This document shows positions 38,364 to 47,467 of a stretch of 64,000 bases of DNA, one piece after another. Made by a program: the position numbers and the translations under genes. The notes under the pieces are model-generated. The model was given only the letters and a program-made list of their open reading frames with translations, ran no database searches and was not told where the DNA came from. The first letter of the stretch is position 1. The number at the start of each line of letters is the position of its first letter. Origin of the DNA: Paludibacter sp. (GTDB taxonomy: Bacteria > Bacteroidota > Bacteroidia > Bacteroidales > Paludibacteraceae); contig JAQVAV010000009.1 in assembly GCA_028690665.1 (NCBI GenBank), positions 119,175 through 183,174 on the forward strand, written 5' to 3'.

Positions 38364-38876
38364 ATGAGGAATTTGAGTAAAAAATTGTTGTTTATAGCAT
38401 TGCTGCTTAGCCTGACAATGTTTGGGCAGGGGAGACGGCATGAACGTTCGGTATTGCATGAAGTGTCGAACAAAGATATAGTTACCGCTGTATATCCGAA
38501 TGCTGTAAAAGTGGAGAAACTGAATGATTTCTGGTATAAAATTATTGATGATAAAGCGCGGATATTAGGTTTTGCTCTGTCGAGTATGCCTTATTGCAAG
38601 GAGGTAAAGGGTTATAACGATGTCACTCCTGTAATGGTTATTACGGACAAAAAATGGAAAATTCAGAAAGTTTCATTGATGTCGAACCGGGAATCACCGG
38701 ATTGGGTGAGAAAGCTTGAAAACTGTGGCTTTTTCAATTCGTGGAACGGTAAAACAGTTATGTCTGCTAAAAATCCCAATATTGATGCCCGTACAGGAGC
38801 TACCTGCACTGCTTTGGCTGTGATTCGAAACGTCAATTTTCTACTCGAAAACGGATCGAAAAATCTTCCCCAATAA
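38364..38876 (+). CDS. Exported FMN-binding protein
   Basis: The 170-residue protein has a signal peptide (about 1-22) and one FMN-binding domain. It ends in the flavinylation motif DARTGATCT (Asp141 to Thr149), where Thr149 is the expected site of covalent FMN attachment by ApbE. It resembles the periplasmic flavin carriers of RnfG/NqrC type but is stand-alone and soluble. It follows the activase operon by 117 bases and may be part of an extracytoplasmic electron-transfer route; no ApbE or Rnf gene is seen in the window. Confidence 0.82.
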   Translation: MRNLSKKLLFIALLLSLTMFGQGRRHERSVLHEVSNKDIVTAVYPNAVKVEKLNDFWYKIIDDKARILGFALSSMPYCKEVKGYNDVTPVMVITDKKWKIQKVSLMSNRESPDWVRKLENCGFFNSWNGKTVMSAKNPNIDARTGATCTALAVIRNVNFLLENGSKNLPQ

Positions 38877-38882
38877 TAAAAA

Positions 38883-38923
38883 GACACTAAATCGTCAATG
38901 CTGTTTTTTGATAATTTAGTGTC
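38883..38923. terminator. Bidirectional terminator between convergent genes
   Basis: A perfect 10-bp stem GACACTAAAT (38883-38892) pairs with 38914-38923 between the FMN-binding gene and the convergent GH127 gene. The loop, about 21 bases, holds a T6 run. Confidence 0.65.
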
Positions 38924-38935
38924 CTTGACTGAAAA

Positions 38936-41350
38936 TTAATAGGCCGCAAATTCATAAATGCCTACTGAGTTTTTTTCCTGAAGCTGATAAACCAAACGGA
39001 TTGCCCGGGTGTTTACCGGTTCAAATTCAATGGTGTTATAGGCGTCTTTTTTTGTTTCATAAGCCGAAAGTGTCTTTACATCCTGCCAGCTTCCGTCTTC
39101 GCCTTGATATTGTACTTTCCATGATGCCGGTATGCGGCAACCTCCCCACGGACCATCGTCGTACCAGTAGACTTTGGCTTTGGAAACAGTTTCCTCCTTT
39201 TCGAATTCATAAGCGATCCATTCTTCCGAGTTTTTTTGAGGCCATAACGAGAAAAACGGACATTTGGTATCGTTGGAATTCTCAGGTTCATAACCATCGT
39301 TCACGCATTTGAGAGTCTTGTTGGCTATGGATGATGTTATTTTAGCATTGGTACAAATAGTAGAAGGCGTCGCCGGACGGGCCTTTTGTATGGTACGTGG
39401 AATCCAAACTGCCATTTCGCCTGAACCCCGGTTAGCCCAGGCGTAATAAGGAATAGCTGTCAGATGTTTTGGATTTTTCCGGATATTTCCAGTCAGATCC
39501 ATCTCTGTACTTTGTCCATCGGCTTCCAATTCTACAATGCCATTCAGTTTAAGCGGTTTGAAAGTAGCCGTTACGGGAACTCCGTCACCCAGCACGCTAT
39601 TCAGAACTTTATCCTGATTATCCGGCCATTCTAAGCAGTACACTATAGGCCCGCGTTCGAGCGAAACCTTGCCTTGGTCGTCTTTTACTTTATCGTTGGC
39701 CAGAATCCGTTCTACCTGCATAGGAAACGAAATGTCGATTTTATCTTCTTTTTTCCATTTTCTGCTAAGTTCGATATAACCGCTGGTATCTGTTTTAAAG
39801 GACATTTCTTTCCCGTTTATTTTTAGTTTTACAGGTTGTAAATTTATAGGTTCTATTTGATATAAATCGCTTGGCACCGGTTTGCCAACAGCCCAGTTGG
39901 GAACACGAATCATCAATGTGAATTGTTGTTTCTTCTTCGGAGAAACTGTTATACTTACATCTCCTTTCCACGGATAATCTGTTTTTTGTTGTATGCTAAC
40001 GGTATTTTTACCTGTTTGGATATTTGTTTTGCTTTCAACAAACAGATTGACATATATTTTATCATTATTTTGCGCATAAACATATCCCGGGATAGAAGGA
40101 ATAAAGCGGCAAAGATTACTCGGGCAGCAGGCGCAACCGAACCATTCGCTGCGTGCATGTTGCCCGACAGATTCAAGTGGATTCGGATAGAAGAAATGAT
40201 CGCCGGAAAGGCTTATTCCCGAAATAACTCCGTTGTAAAGCGTACGTTCCAGAATATCGTAGTATTTGGACTCGCCGTGTAACAGGAATAGACGATAATT
40301 CCAGTAAACATTGGCAATTGCAGCACATGTTTCGCAATAAGCTGACATGTTCGGTAATTCATAATTGGCTCCGAAAGCTTCGCCATGACTTGTAGAACCT
40401 ATTCCACCTGTAATATATAGTTTTTTGCCAACTACATTTTCCCAGATTTTATCAATGGCATGCAGATAAGCCTCGTTGCCTGTGAGGGCTGCTACATCTG
40501 CCATGCCGGAATACATATATCCCGCACGTACTGCGTGGCCGACAGCTTCATCCTGTTCAATAACCGGTTTATGATTTTGGGAATATTGTCCGTTAGGATT
40601 TTTTCCACGCAGGTCAAGAAAATATTTCGCCAGATCGAGATAAGCTTTTTTACCTGTTACGCGATACATTTTAACTAAGCCCATTTCCACAATCTGATGC
40701 CCCGGTTCGTAAGTTAATTTTCCGGGACCGAAGTCTTTAACCAGCAGGTCGGCATTTTTAATGGCAATATCCAGAAGACTACGTTTGCCGGTAGCTAAGT
40801 AATGAGCTACGGCAGCTTCATACAAATGTCCGCAGTTATATAATTCATGACTGAGATCGGGTGCTTTTTCCCAACGATTTTTTCCAACCCACGGGTGCAT
40901 TCTTCCCGGTTGAGCGGCAGTGCGCGCTGTATAAAGATAACCGTCAGGTTCCTGTGCTTTGGATATATAATAAATAAGAGTATCTATTTGGGTCTCCAAT
41001 TCTTTGTTCGGATTCACCTGAATGGAGTAGGAGGCTCCTTCGATAATTTTGTAAATATCTGTGTCATCAAACGGAAATTGCGTATCAAAATAACCTTCCA
41101 TTAAATGACCCGCTTTTTTGAAATTATCGACTCTGCCTGTTTTATAACATTGTTCAAGTGCAATCGGAATCGTTACTTTTTGATTAAGTTTCAGGCGTGG
41201 ATACCAGAATGAATCAGTCAGCTGTACATAGTTGAACGCTACTGGTTGGATCGGATAATCTTTCTGAATATCAGTAGGTTGTTTTTTTATAGCTGATATT
41301 GTTAATGAGGGAAGAATAATTAAAAGAGTGAAAAACTTAAATTTTTTCAT
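38936..41350 (-). CDS. GH127 beta-L-arabinofuranosidase (first copy)
   Basis: The 804-residue exported enzyme (signal peptide about 1-21) is a DUF1680/GH127 (alpha/alpha)6-barrel protein. The zinc and catalytic residues match HypBA1: Glu340 and Cys342 in YCETCAAIANVYWN and Cys408-Cys409 in GCACCPSN. The last ~140 residues form a galactose-binding-like beta domain ending in RAIRLVYQLQEKNSVGIYEFAAY (in part). Family members release beta-L-arabinofuranose or related sugars from pectic side chains. It is followed 146 bases upstream by a second GH127 gene on the same strand, with the same build. Confidence 0.94.
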   Translation of the reverse strand: MKKFKFFTLLIILPSLTISAIKKQPTDIQKDYPIQPVAFNYVQLTDSFWYPRLKLNQKVTIPIALEQCYKTGRVDNFKKAGHLMEGYFDTQFPFDDTDIYKIIEGASYSIQVNPNKELETQIDTLIYYISKAQEPDGYLYTARTAAQPGRMHPWVGKNRWEKAPDLSHELYNCGHLYEAAVAHYLATGKRSLLDIAIKNADLLVKDFGPGKLTYEPGHQIVEMGLVKMYRVTGKKAYLDLAKYFLDLRGKNPNGQYSQNHKPVIEQDEAVGHAVRAGYMYSGMADVAALTGNEAYLHAIDKIWENVVGKKLYITGGIGSTSHGEAFGANYELPNMSAYCETCAAIANVYWNYRLFLLHGESKYYDILERTLYNGVISGISLSGDHFFYPNPLESVGQHARSEWFGCACCPSNLCRFIPSIPGYVYAQNNDKIYVNLFVESKTNIQTGKNTVSIQQKTDYPWKGDVSITVSPKKKQQFTLMIRVPNWAVGKPVPSDLYQIEPINLQPVKLKINGKEMSFKTDTSGYIELSRKWKKEDKIDISFPMQVERILANDKVKDDQGKVSLERGPIVYCLEWPDNQDKVLNSVLGDGVPVTATFKPLKLNGIVELEADGQSTEMDLTGNIRKNPKHLTAIPYYAWANRGSGEMAVWIPRTIQKARPATPSTICTNAKITSSIANKTLKCVNDGYEPENSNDTKCPFFSLWPQKNSEEWIAYEFEKEETVSKAKVYWYDDGPWGGCRIPASWKVQYQGEDGSWQDVKTLSAYETKKDAYNTIEFEPVNTRAIRLVYQLQEKNSVGIYEFAAY

Positions 41351-41496
41351 ATATTGTGTATGCTTTGTTTATATAATTACGGAGTTTTATTTCTGGTTAC
41401 TCATTATATTGATAAAAGTAAGCGGAATATCTCCAATGTCTTTTTCAAAACTGTAGTAGCTAAAATATTCAACCAAATTGTAAATAAAAAGTAAAA

Positions 41497-43953
41497 TTAT
41501 TCATTCACTTTCCATTCAATGATTCCTCCCGAATAAGCCTTATCCCGCGTTTCTACCAATTGAGGGCCGGATTCCGAAGATACTGAATTATTCCCTTTAC
41601 GCAATGATGCAACAATCTTTAATCCGGTGGTTTTTATCGGTTTGAATGTTACTTTGTTATATTGATCTAAGGCGGTTCCGTAATTCGACGGGTTTTCTAC
41701 TTCCTTCCATATATCTCCTGCCTGATAAAGTAATTTCCATTTCTCCGGAGTGCGGTAAGATACGTCGTAATGATCAAAAGCCAGCCAGTAAACTTCAACG
41801 GATGATACCATCGTTTCTTCTTCGAATTTGTAAGATACTTCTTCTTCGGTTCCGGCTTTCAACCACCAGTAAAAATAAGGAGTGTTCAGATCAGAGGAAG
41901 ATTTTGGTTCAAATTGGTCATTCATTCCCCATCCATCTACTTGTTGGGCTTCTGATGCAATGGTTGGTTTGGGCTGGATTATTGCATTCTTAGCGTTCGC
42001 TGGCGTCCACACAATCCAGCGGCTTTGCCCGCGGTTATTCCATGTTGCATAAGGAGTGGCCTGGAAAGTGGATTTTTGCTGGGATATTTTACCTGTAACG
42101 GAATCTTTAATTAAAACAGAACATTGCCCATCTAAAACTACCACTCCATTGAGCAAATCTTTTTCGAAGTGTGCCCGGATTTTTGATTTTAGAGGAATGG
42201 ACATGTTGAAAACCCAGGAATTTTTCTGGTCAATACCTTCAATTCCGTATACGACCGGGCCTCGTTCAATGGCGAGCATGCCTTTATCATAAACTACATG
42301 CTCGTTGGCTTGCACGCGCCTGACCGGCATATCAAAATGAAGTTTGATTTTGTCCCCTTCTTTCCATTTCCGGGTAATGGAGCAATAGCCGTCCGCAAGC
42401 TTGCTATGTTGTTTTTGTCCGTTTACAGTTATACTGAATTTAGTATTAATACCGTCGACATAACTATATAAGTCTGTTGGAACGGGTTTATTTATGGCCC
42501 ATCCGGGAATGCGTAAATTGAGGGTAAATCTTTCGATGTTTTTAGGATTGACGGTAATTTCTACATCACCGTTCCAGGGATATTTTGTTTTTTGCTGGAT
42601 TTCAATTTCGTTGTTTTCTAATTTTAAATTGCTGTTACTTTGTACGTAAAGGTTGATATAAACTGTGTTTTTATCCGTGGCATATACATAGCGGGGAACC
42701 GAAGCCATGAACCGGGTGATATTTCCCGGACAGCATGCACAACCAAACCACGGAGCCCGTGCATGATCTCCGTTTGATGCTAACGGATTGTCGTAAAAGA
42801 ATTTATCTCCGCTCAATGAAACTCCCGAAATTACTCCGTTGTAGAGTGTCCGTTCCAAAATATCTATGTATTTCGATTTTCCCGTAGCCAGAAACATACG
42901 CTCGTTCCAGTAAACATTGGCTATTGAAGCGCAGGTTTCGCAGTAGTTATTGAAATTGTTTAATTCATAATTTGGTCCAAATCCTTCTCCTTGGGCACGT
43001 GAACCTATTCCTCCTGTGATGTAGAGTTTTTTACCGGCCATATTTTTCCAAATACGTTCATCTGCTGCAAAAAGCGCGCTGTCCTGTTGCAACGAAGCCA
43101 CATCCGTAACTCCGGAAAACAGATAGCCGGCCCTAACGGCATGACCTACAATTTCGTCTTGTTGTAAAATCGGTTTGTGATCCTGACTGTAAGGGCTGAG
43201 TTTGTGTCCGTCGGTTCCCCGTCCGGCTTCGTCAATGAAGTAGCGGGCTGTTGCAAGATACTTCGGGTTATGAGTGATCTTGTAAAGTTTCACCAACGCC
43301 ATTTCCACGATAGGATGCCCTGAAGGAACATGTTTTTGTCCCTCGTTTGGCCCGAAAACCTGACAAACCAAATCTGCATTTTTAATGGCAACGTTCAGAA
43401 GTGTTCGCTTCCCGGTAGCCTGAAAATGTGCAACAGCAGCTTCGTATAAATGTCCGGAATTGTAAAGTTCATGACTGTTTAGCTTTTCCCAGTGTGAATG
43501 TCCCCACCAACGTGACAGCCGGGTACAGTTGTTAGTTACGCAGGTAGTCAGATATCCATCTTTTTCCTGTGCTGCGGCAATCAACGAAATGACACTGTCG
43601 AGATAAGCATCGAGTTTTGGATCATACTTTACAGCTAATGAGTAAGAGGCTCCTTCGATAATTTTGTAAGGATCGGTATCATCAAACGGAAAATCTCCTT
43701 TGTGTTCCCCTTTTATCAGTCCTGCTGCTAATGCAAAATTATCAAAGCGCCCGTTAATTTCGCATTGTTTAAAAGCCGAAGGAATGGATACTGTACGGTT
43801 GATTTCCATACGGGGTAACCAAAAGTCATCGGAGAAATGCACGTCTGTAAACGGGACCTGAGTGATTTGTTTTATGGCTGTTTTTTCAGCATTAACATTG
43901 ATTGCAATTAGAGCTACCAACAAAAAAGCTATGTAGAGTATTGTTTTTCTCAT
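41497..43953 (-). CDS. GH127 beta-L-arabinofuranosidase (second copy)
   Basis: This 818-residue exported paralogue (signal peptide about 1-22, ending NVNAEK) keeps Glu339 and Cys341 in YCETCASIANVYWN and Cys407-Cys408 in GCACCPGN. It has a C-terminal galactose-binding-like domain. Compared with the first copy it has an Asn-rich insert after the first barrel helices (CVTNNCTRLSRWWGHSHW). Two copies with differing loops suggest two related arabinose-type linkages. It probably forms an operon with the first copy; 146 bases lie between them. Confidence 0.94.
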   Translation of the reverse strand: MRKTILYIAFLLVALIAINVNAEKTAIKQITQVPFTDVHFSDDFWLPRMEINRTVSIPSAFKQCEINGRFDNFALAAGLIKGEHKGDFPFDDTDPYKIIEGASYSLAVKYDPKLDAYLDSVISLIAAAQEKDGYLTTCVTNNCTRLSRWWGHSHWEKLNSHELYNSGHLYEAAVAHFQATGKRTLLNVAIKNADLVCQVFGPNEGQKHVPSGHPIVEMALVKLYKITHNPKYLATARYFIDEAGRGTDGHKLSPYSQDHKPILQQDEIVGHAVRAGYLFSGVTDVASLQQDSALFAADERIWKNMAGKKLYITGGIGSRAQGEGFGPNYELNNFNNYCETCASIANVYWNERMFLATGKSKYIDILERTLYNGVISGVSLSGDKFFYDNPLASNGDHARAPWFGCACCPGNITRFMASVPRYVYATDKNTVYINLYVQSNSNLKLENNEIEIQQKTKYPWNGDVEITVNPKNIERFTLNLRIPGWAINKPVPTDLYSYVDGINTKFSITVNGQKQHSKLADGYCSITRKWKEGDKIKLHFDMPVRRVQANEHVVYDKGMLAIERGPVVYGIEGIDQKNSWVFNMSIPLKSKIRAHFEKDLLNGVVVLDGQCSVLIKDSVTGKISQQKSTFQATPYATWNNRGQSRWIVWTPANAKNAIIQPKPTIASEAQQVDGWGMNDQFEPKSSSDLNTPYFYWWLKAGTEEEVSYKFEEETMVSSVEVYWLAFDHYDVSYRTPEKWKLLYQAGDIWKEVENPSNYGTALDQYNKVTFKPIKTTGLKIVASLRKGNNSVSSESGPQLVETRDKAYSGGIIEWKVNE

Positions 43954-44134
43954 AAAATGAAGTGCCGTTTGCTCTTTTTGAATTGATGATTTTCGGAACT
44001 TGTTTTACAAATTTACGTAAATTAAATTGTGCTATTATCACATTATTAATAATTTACGATTTATGTTAATTCACAGGATTTGCATTTTTTCTTTCTTAGA
44101 CACCTTCGTTGAATGTGATAGTTATATCTATGAG

Positions 44135-44188
44135 AATAAATAATAAACGCTTCTGAAAGTTCGAATCCAGAAGCGTTTATTATTTATT
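44135..44188 (-). terminator. Perfect 21-bp hairpin terminator of the metzincin-like gene
   Basis: Arms 44135-44155 and 44168-44188 are perfect complements around a 12-base loop, seven bases past the stop codon of the metzincin-like gene. The AT-rich outer half of the stem takes the place of a separate U-tract. Confidence 0.8.
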
Positions 44189-44194
44189 TTGTTT

Positions 44195-45535
44195 TTACCA
44201 GCTTGTAGGTAATCCGGAATCATTTACGCACATTGCTTTGACCAATTTGCAGTGAAGTATCAGTGCTTTTTGCTGATTGGAGACACTTCCCAAATTGGTG
44301 ATTTCTTCTTTTTGATTAATACCGTAAGGCCAGAAATGTTGAGAATCTCCTTTCAGAGTTTCACCCGTAGCATTGAGCAATAATGTTGAAGCTGTTGTTC
44401 CGTTCCATACTCCGTTTACAATGTGCGATTGCCACGAGGATGTTGTGCCCGAACCCATATAGTGGGCCATTTCATGCATGGCTGTTCCTACCCACATATA
44501 TCTTGTGTTTGAACCAAATCCGATTGAACCGTGGTAGGAAGCCTGTGCCGTTGGAATTCCATCATTCTGATATACATATATATTGCAACGGAAAGTTGTA
44601 TAACGGCTGTAATACCAGCAGGCACTATCCATCGCTGTTTTTATCAGATTATAATAAGTTGGACTTGAAGCAGAATCCATGTCGAGTGTATAAGTTACAT
44701 TTCCTGGTAACGGAATAACTGTAACCTGATTACCATAAGCTGTTCCCACACAATTGGTCGCAAAAGGCCGAACGTAATATTTTTTATCTAGCTCTAAGTT
44801 GGACATAACGCCATAAAATTTTCCTACAGATGTTCCACTGGAAAATTTTTCGTCATTGGTTGTTGGATTTGGACTTGTCGACCAGCAGATACCGCGTTCA
44901 GTCAGAGAACAACCTCCGTTGCTGGTGACATTAACAACGCACAAGGCTTTGTTTGTATTATAATTATAGGTAGGTTCCTCAGCTTCTATGGTTGGTAAAC
45001 TATATGTTCCTGTCGTGAAGTTCACTTCGGTACTATATGTGGTTTCTGCTGCTGTTATAGCATAAGCGCGGACATAGTATTTTACTCCTTCGGATAGTTC
45101 TGATATTGAGAGTTGGTTTGTTGTTGCAAGGTTTCCTGCTACTTTTGAATTTTCTGTTGTCGGATTACTTTCAGTGCCGTAACAAATCCCGGTTTCTGTT
45201 ATAGATGAATTTCCCGTTGAGATAATGCTGTAGGCTATATCCGTAGATGTACCTGATAAATTTGAAATTTGTGGCTTCCCTATGACAGGAGCAACCGAGG
45301 ATATTGCGTCTGTAAAGTTTATACTGTCAATCGATGAAATTTCAATCGATTTTGTTGACTGGTCTGTCTGATAAATATCCATTTGTGATTTATCAGAGCT
45401 GAATTTTATACTGTCAATTGCGTTGGTATGTAAATTTACAACTGAGAGATTTTTCAAAAAAACAGTCATGTCATCTTGAGCAAATAACAACAAGAAGGAA
45501 GCTAAAAGAAAGATTGGGAGTATTGTTTTTTTCAT
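44195..45535 (-). CDS. Secreted metzincin-like protein with fibronectin-like repeats
   Basis: A 446-residue exported protein (signal peptide about 1-19). The N-terminal module (about 22-80) has the recurring pattern IDSIKF / IDSINF. Two fibronectin-type repeats of the GICYGTESNPTTENSK and GICWSTSPNPTTNDEK kind follow (about 85-275). The C-terminal domain (about 285-446) has TAMHEMAHYMGSGTTSSW, an HExxH motif with a following glycine region, and GDSQHFWPYGINQ. This C-terminal family occurs in secreted bacterial proteins and looks like a zinc peptidase; activity is not proven. Its start overlaps the end of the small T9SS gene by four bases. Neighbouring genes degrade pectin, so it may act on cell-wall glycoprotein; that is inference. 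Confidence 0.8.
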   Translation of the reverse strand: MKKTILPIFLLASFLLLFAQDDMTVFLKNLSVVNLHTNAIDSIKFSSDKSQMDIYQTDQSTKSIEISSIDSINFTDAISSVAPVIGKPQISNLSGTSTDIAYSIISTGNSSITETGICYGTESNPTTENSKVAGNLATTNQLSISELSEGVKYYVRAYAITAAETTYSTEVNFTTGTYSLPTIEAEEPTYNYNTNKALCVVNVTSNGGCSLTERGICWSTSPNPTTNDEKFSSGTSVGKFYGVMSNLELDKKYYVRPFATNCVGTAYGNQVTVIPLPGNVTYTLDMDSASSPTYYNLIKTAMDSACWYYSRYTTFRCNIYVYQNDGIPTAQASYHGSIGFGSNTRYMWVGTAMHEMAHYMGSGTTSSWQSHIVNGVWNGTTASTLLLNATGETLKGDSQHFWPYGINQKEEITNLGSVSNQQKALILHCKLVKAMCVNDSGLPTSW

Positions 45536-46014
45536 AATTTGCTGAATTTTAAAATAACGGCATTTGCTTTTACAATATAAATTCCATTCGAAAGTCCGCT
45601 TACGTCAAGAGTTTCTGTCTGGTTGTGTAGAGTTTTATTGAGAACTCTGACTCCGCTTAAATTGTAAATATTAACCTCTATGTTGTTGCCCGTAATGTTT
45701 TTAATACGAATAAAGTTTGTTGCCGGATTTGGATAAACTACCGCTGTATTTTCATCAAGCGTAATGTTGTTTATGCCTGAAACTGTGTTAAAAGTGATTT
45801 TTTGAATATCGGACAGGCTAATTGTCTCGGTACTCCCTGCATTAAGATTAATATTGAGTACATTGGTCGCGAATGTAAGCTTACTGACGGATGAAATCTC
45901 AAAATCCTGCGTTAAATGATCTAATTTTAAAATACTCAAACTATTCGTCTGGGCATTCAATAATCCGCTGAATGCAAATAGCAAAAGCAAAAGATTTGAT
46001 TTAATAAAATTCAT
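45532..46014 (-). CDS. Small secreted protein with T9SS sorting tail
   Basis: This 160-residue protein has a signal peptide (about 1-21), a short module with the IxxVSKLTF / LSDIQKITF pattern (about 25-75) and, directly after it, a complete T9SS type A sorting domain (about 90-160: VVYPNPATNFIRI, VNIYNLSGVRVL, GIYIVKANAV). There is no catalytic domain between. The same short N-terminal module begins the metzincin-like protein, whose gene overlaps this one by four bases. It could be a surface anchor or partner for that protein. Confidence 0.85.
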   Translation of the reverse strand: MNFIKSNLLLLLFAFSGLLNAQTNSLSILKLDHLTQDFEISSVSKLTFATNVLNINLNAGSTETISLSDIQKITFNTVSGINNITLDENTAVVYPNPATNFIRIKNITGNNIEVNIYNLSGVRVLNKTLHNQTETLDVSGLSNGIYIVKANAVILKFSKL

Positions 46015-46306
46015 ATTCTAAAATTGATAAAGTAAATAATCAAAAGAACTTTCAAAAATAACAGATATTAGTAACAATAAGGTGGATGAATTAGTCATAA
46101 ACATGGATATTTTATTCCAGATCCTGATCATTTTTACTTATGTAATTCAAAAATAGGGTTCTGTTCTTCTGAAATATCTCGTGTATATTCTTCCACCTTA
46201 TTGAATGAATAGTGTCCTTATTGTTGGCCCGATAGGGTTATTTTTGTAATACTAAAAATTTTAATAAAACTATAGGAAAAATTGTATAAATCAATTTGTT
46301 GAAAAA

Positions 46307-47428
46307 ATGAAGTTTTTGAAGTTGACATCCTTGTTGTTGGTTTTATTTGTTTTGAATCTGTCTGCAAGAGATAAAATTACAAAGGATGAACTGATTCGTA
46401 TTGTTGATAAGGTTAATACGCACTGGCAAGTTACTCACGAAAATCCCGGGAACTCTTTCTGGGATAATGCTGCTTACCATACAGGAAATATGGAGGCGTA
46501 CGCTGTAACCCAAAATGAACAATACCGTGTATATTCAGAAAAATGGGCTTCTCTGAATCACTGGAAAGGTGCTACGAGTGACGATAAGTCTAAGTGGAAA
46601 TATAAGTATGGCGAAACGTCAGATCATGTTTTATTTGGTGACTGGCAAATCTGTTTTCAGACTTATATTGATTTATACAATATAGCTCCGGATAGTATAA
46701 AAATTGCCCGTGCTCTTGAAGTGATTAATTATGAGATGTCCACTCCCCGGAATGATTACTGGTGGTGGGCTGACGGACTCTACATGGTTATGCCTGTCAT
46801 GACAAAGCTTTACAAATTAACCGGTGACGAAAAATATCTTGATAAACTTTATGAATACTTCAAATACGCCGAAAGTATTATGTATGAGCAGAATACAAAA
46901 TTATTTTACCGCGATGCTAAGTATGTATACCCAAAACATAAGAGTGTAAATGGTAAAAAAGATTTTTGGGCGAGGGGAGATGGTTGGATTTTTGCCGGAC
47001 TAGCTAAGGTGCTGAAAGATATGCCTGAAGATTATAAACATCGGGATGTTTTTGTTCAGCATTACAGAAATATGGCAAAAGTACTGCTTAAAGTGCAGCA
47101 AAAGGATGGTTACTGGACCCGTAGTTTGCTCGACCCGAAACATGCTCCCGGTTATGAAACCAGTGGAACTGCATTTTTCACTTATGGGTATCTTTGGGGA
47201 ATCAATAATGGTTATTTCAAAGGTTGCAGATATAGAAAAGCTGCCATGAAAGGTTGGAAATATCTTCAAAATATCGCTTTACAGCCCGATGGAACCATTG
47301 GTTATGTGCAGCCTATTGGAGAAAAAGCGATTTCCGGACAGGTTGTTGATAAAAATTCTACTGCCAATTTTGGAGTAGGCGCTTTTTTGCTTGCAGCTTC
47401 GGAAATGGTTCGGTATGTTGATAAATAA
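46307..47428 (+). CDS. GH105-family unsaturated rhamnogalacturonyl hydrolase
   Basis: A 373-residue exported (alpha/alpha)6 protein (signal peptide about 1-20). It has the GH105 features SFWDNAAYHTGNMEAY, DYWWWADGLYMVMPVMTKL with the presumed general acid Asp in WADG, FWARGDGWIFAGLAKVLKDMP and GYETSGTAFFTYGYLWGI. It differs clearly from the 462-residue GH105 at 25763, being shorter and with a WADG instead of WLDD site. It starts an operon with GH35 and the double GH43. Confidence 0.93.
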   Translation: MKFLKLTSLLLVLFVLNLSARDKITKDELIRIVDKVNTHWQVTHENPGNSFWDNAAYHTGNMEAYAVTQNEQYRVYSEKWASLNHWKGATSDDKSKWKYKYGETSDHVLFGDWQICFQTYIDLYNIAPDSIKIARALEVINYEMSTPRNDYWWWADGLYMVMPVMTKLYKLTGDEKYLDKLYEYFKYAESIMYEQNTKLFYRDAKYVYPKHKSVNGKKDFWARGDGWIFAGLAKVLKDMPEDYKHRDVFVQHYRNMAKVLLKVQQKDGYWTRSLLDPKHAPGYETSGTAFFTYGYLWGINNGYFKGCRYRKAAMKGWKYLQNIALQPDGTIGYVQPIGEKAISGQVVDKNSTANFGVGAFLLAASEMVRYVDK

Positions 47429-47467
47429 ATGCCTCCTAATTTTTAAATTCTATTCAGGTGTAAATAT

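Noticed and set aside
44195..45535. Idea that the HExxH protein is a pectin enzyme
   Set aside because: No PL, GH or CE motif is present; the HEMAH motif points to a metzincin-like peptidase.
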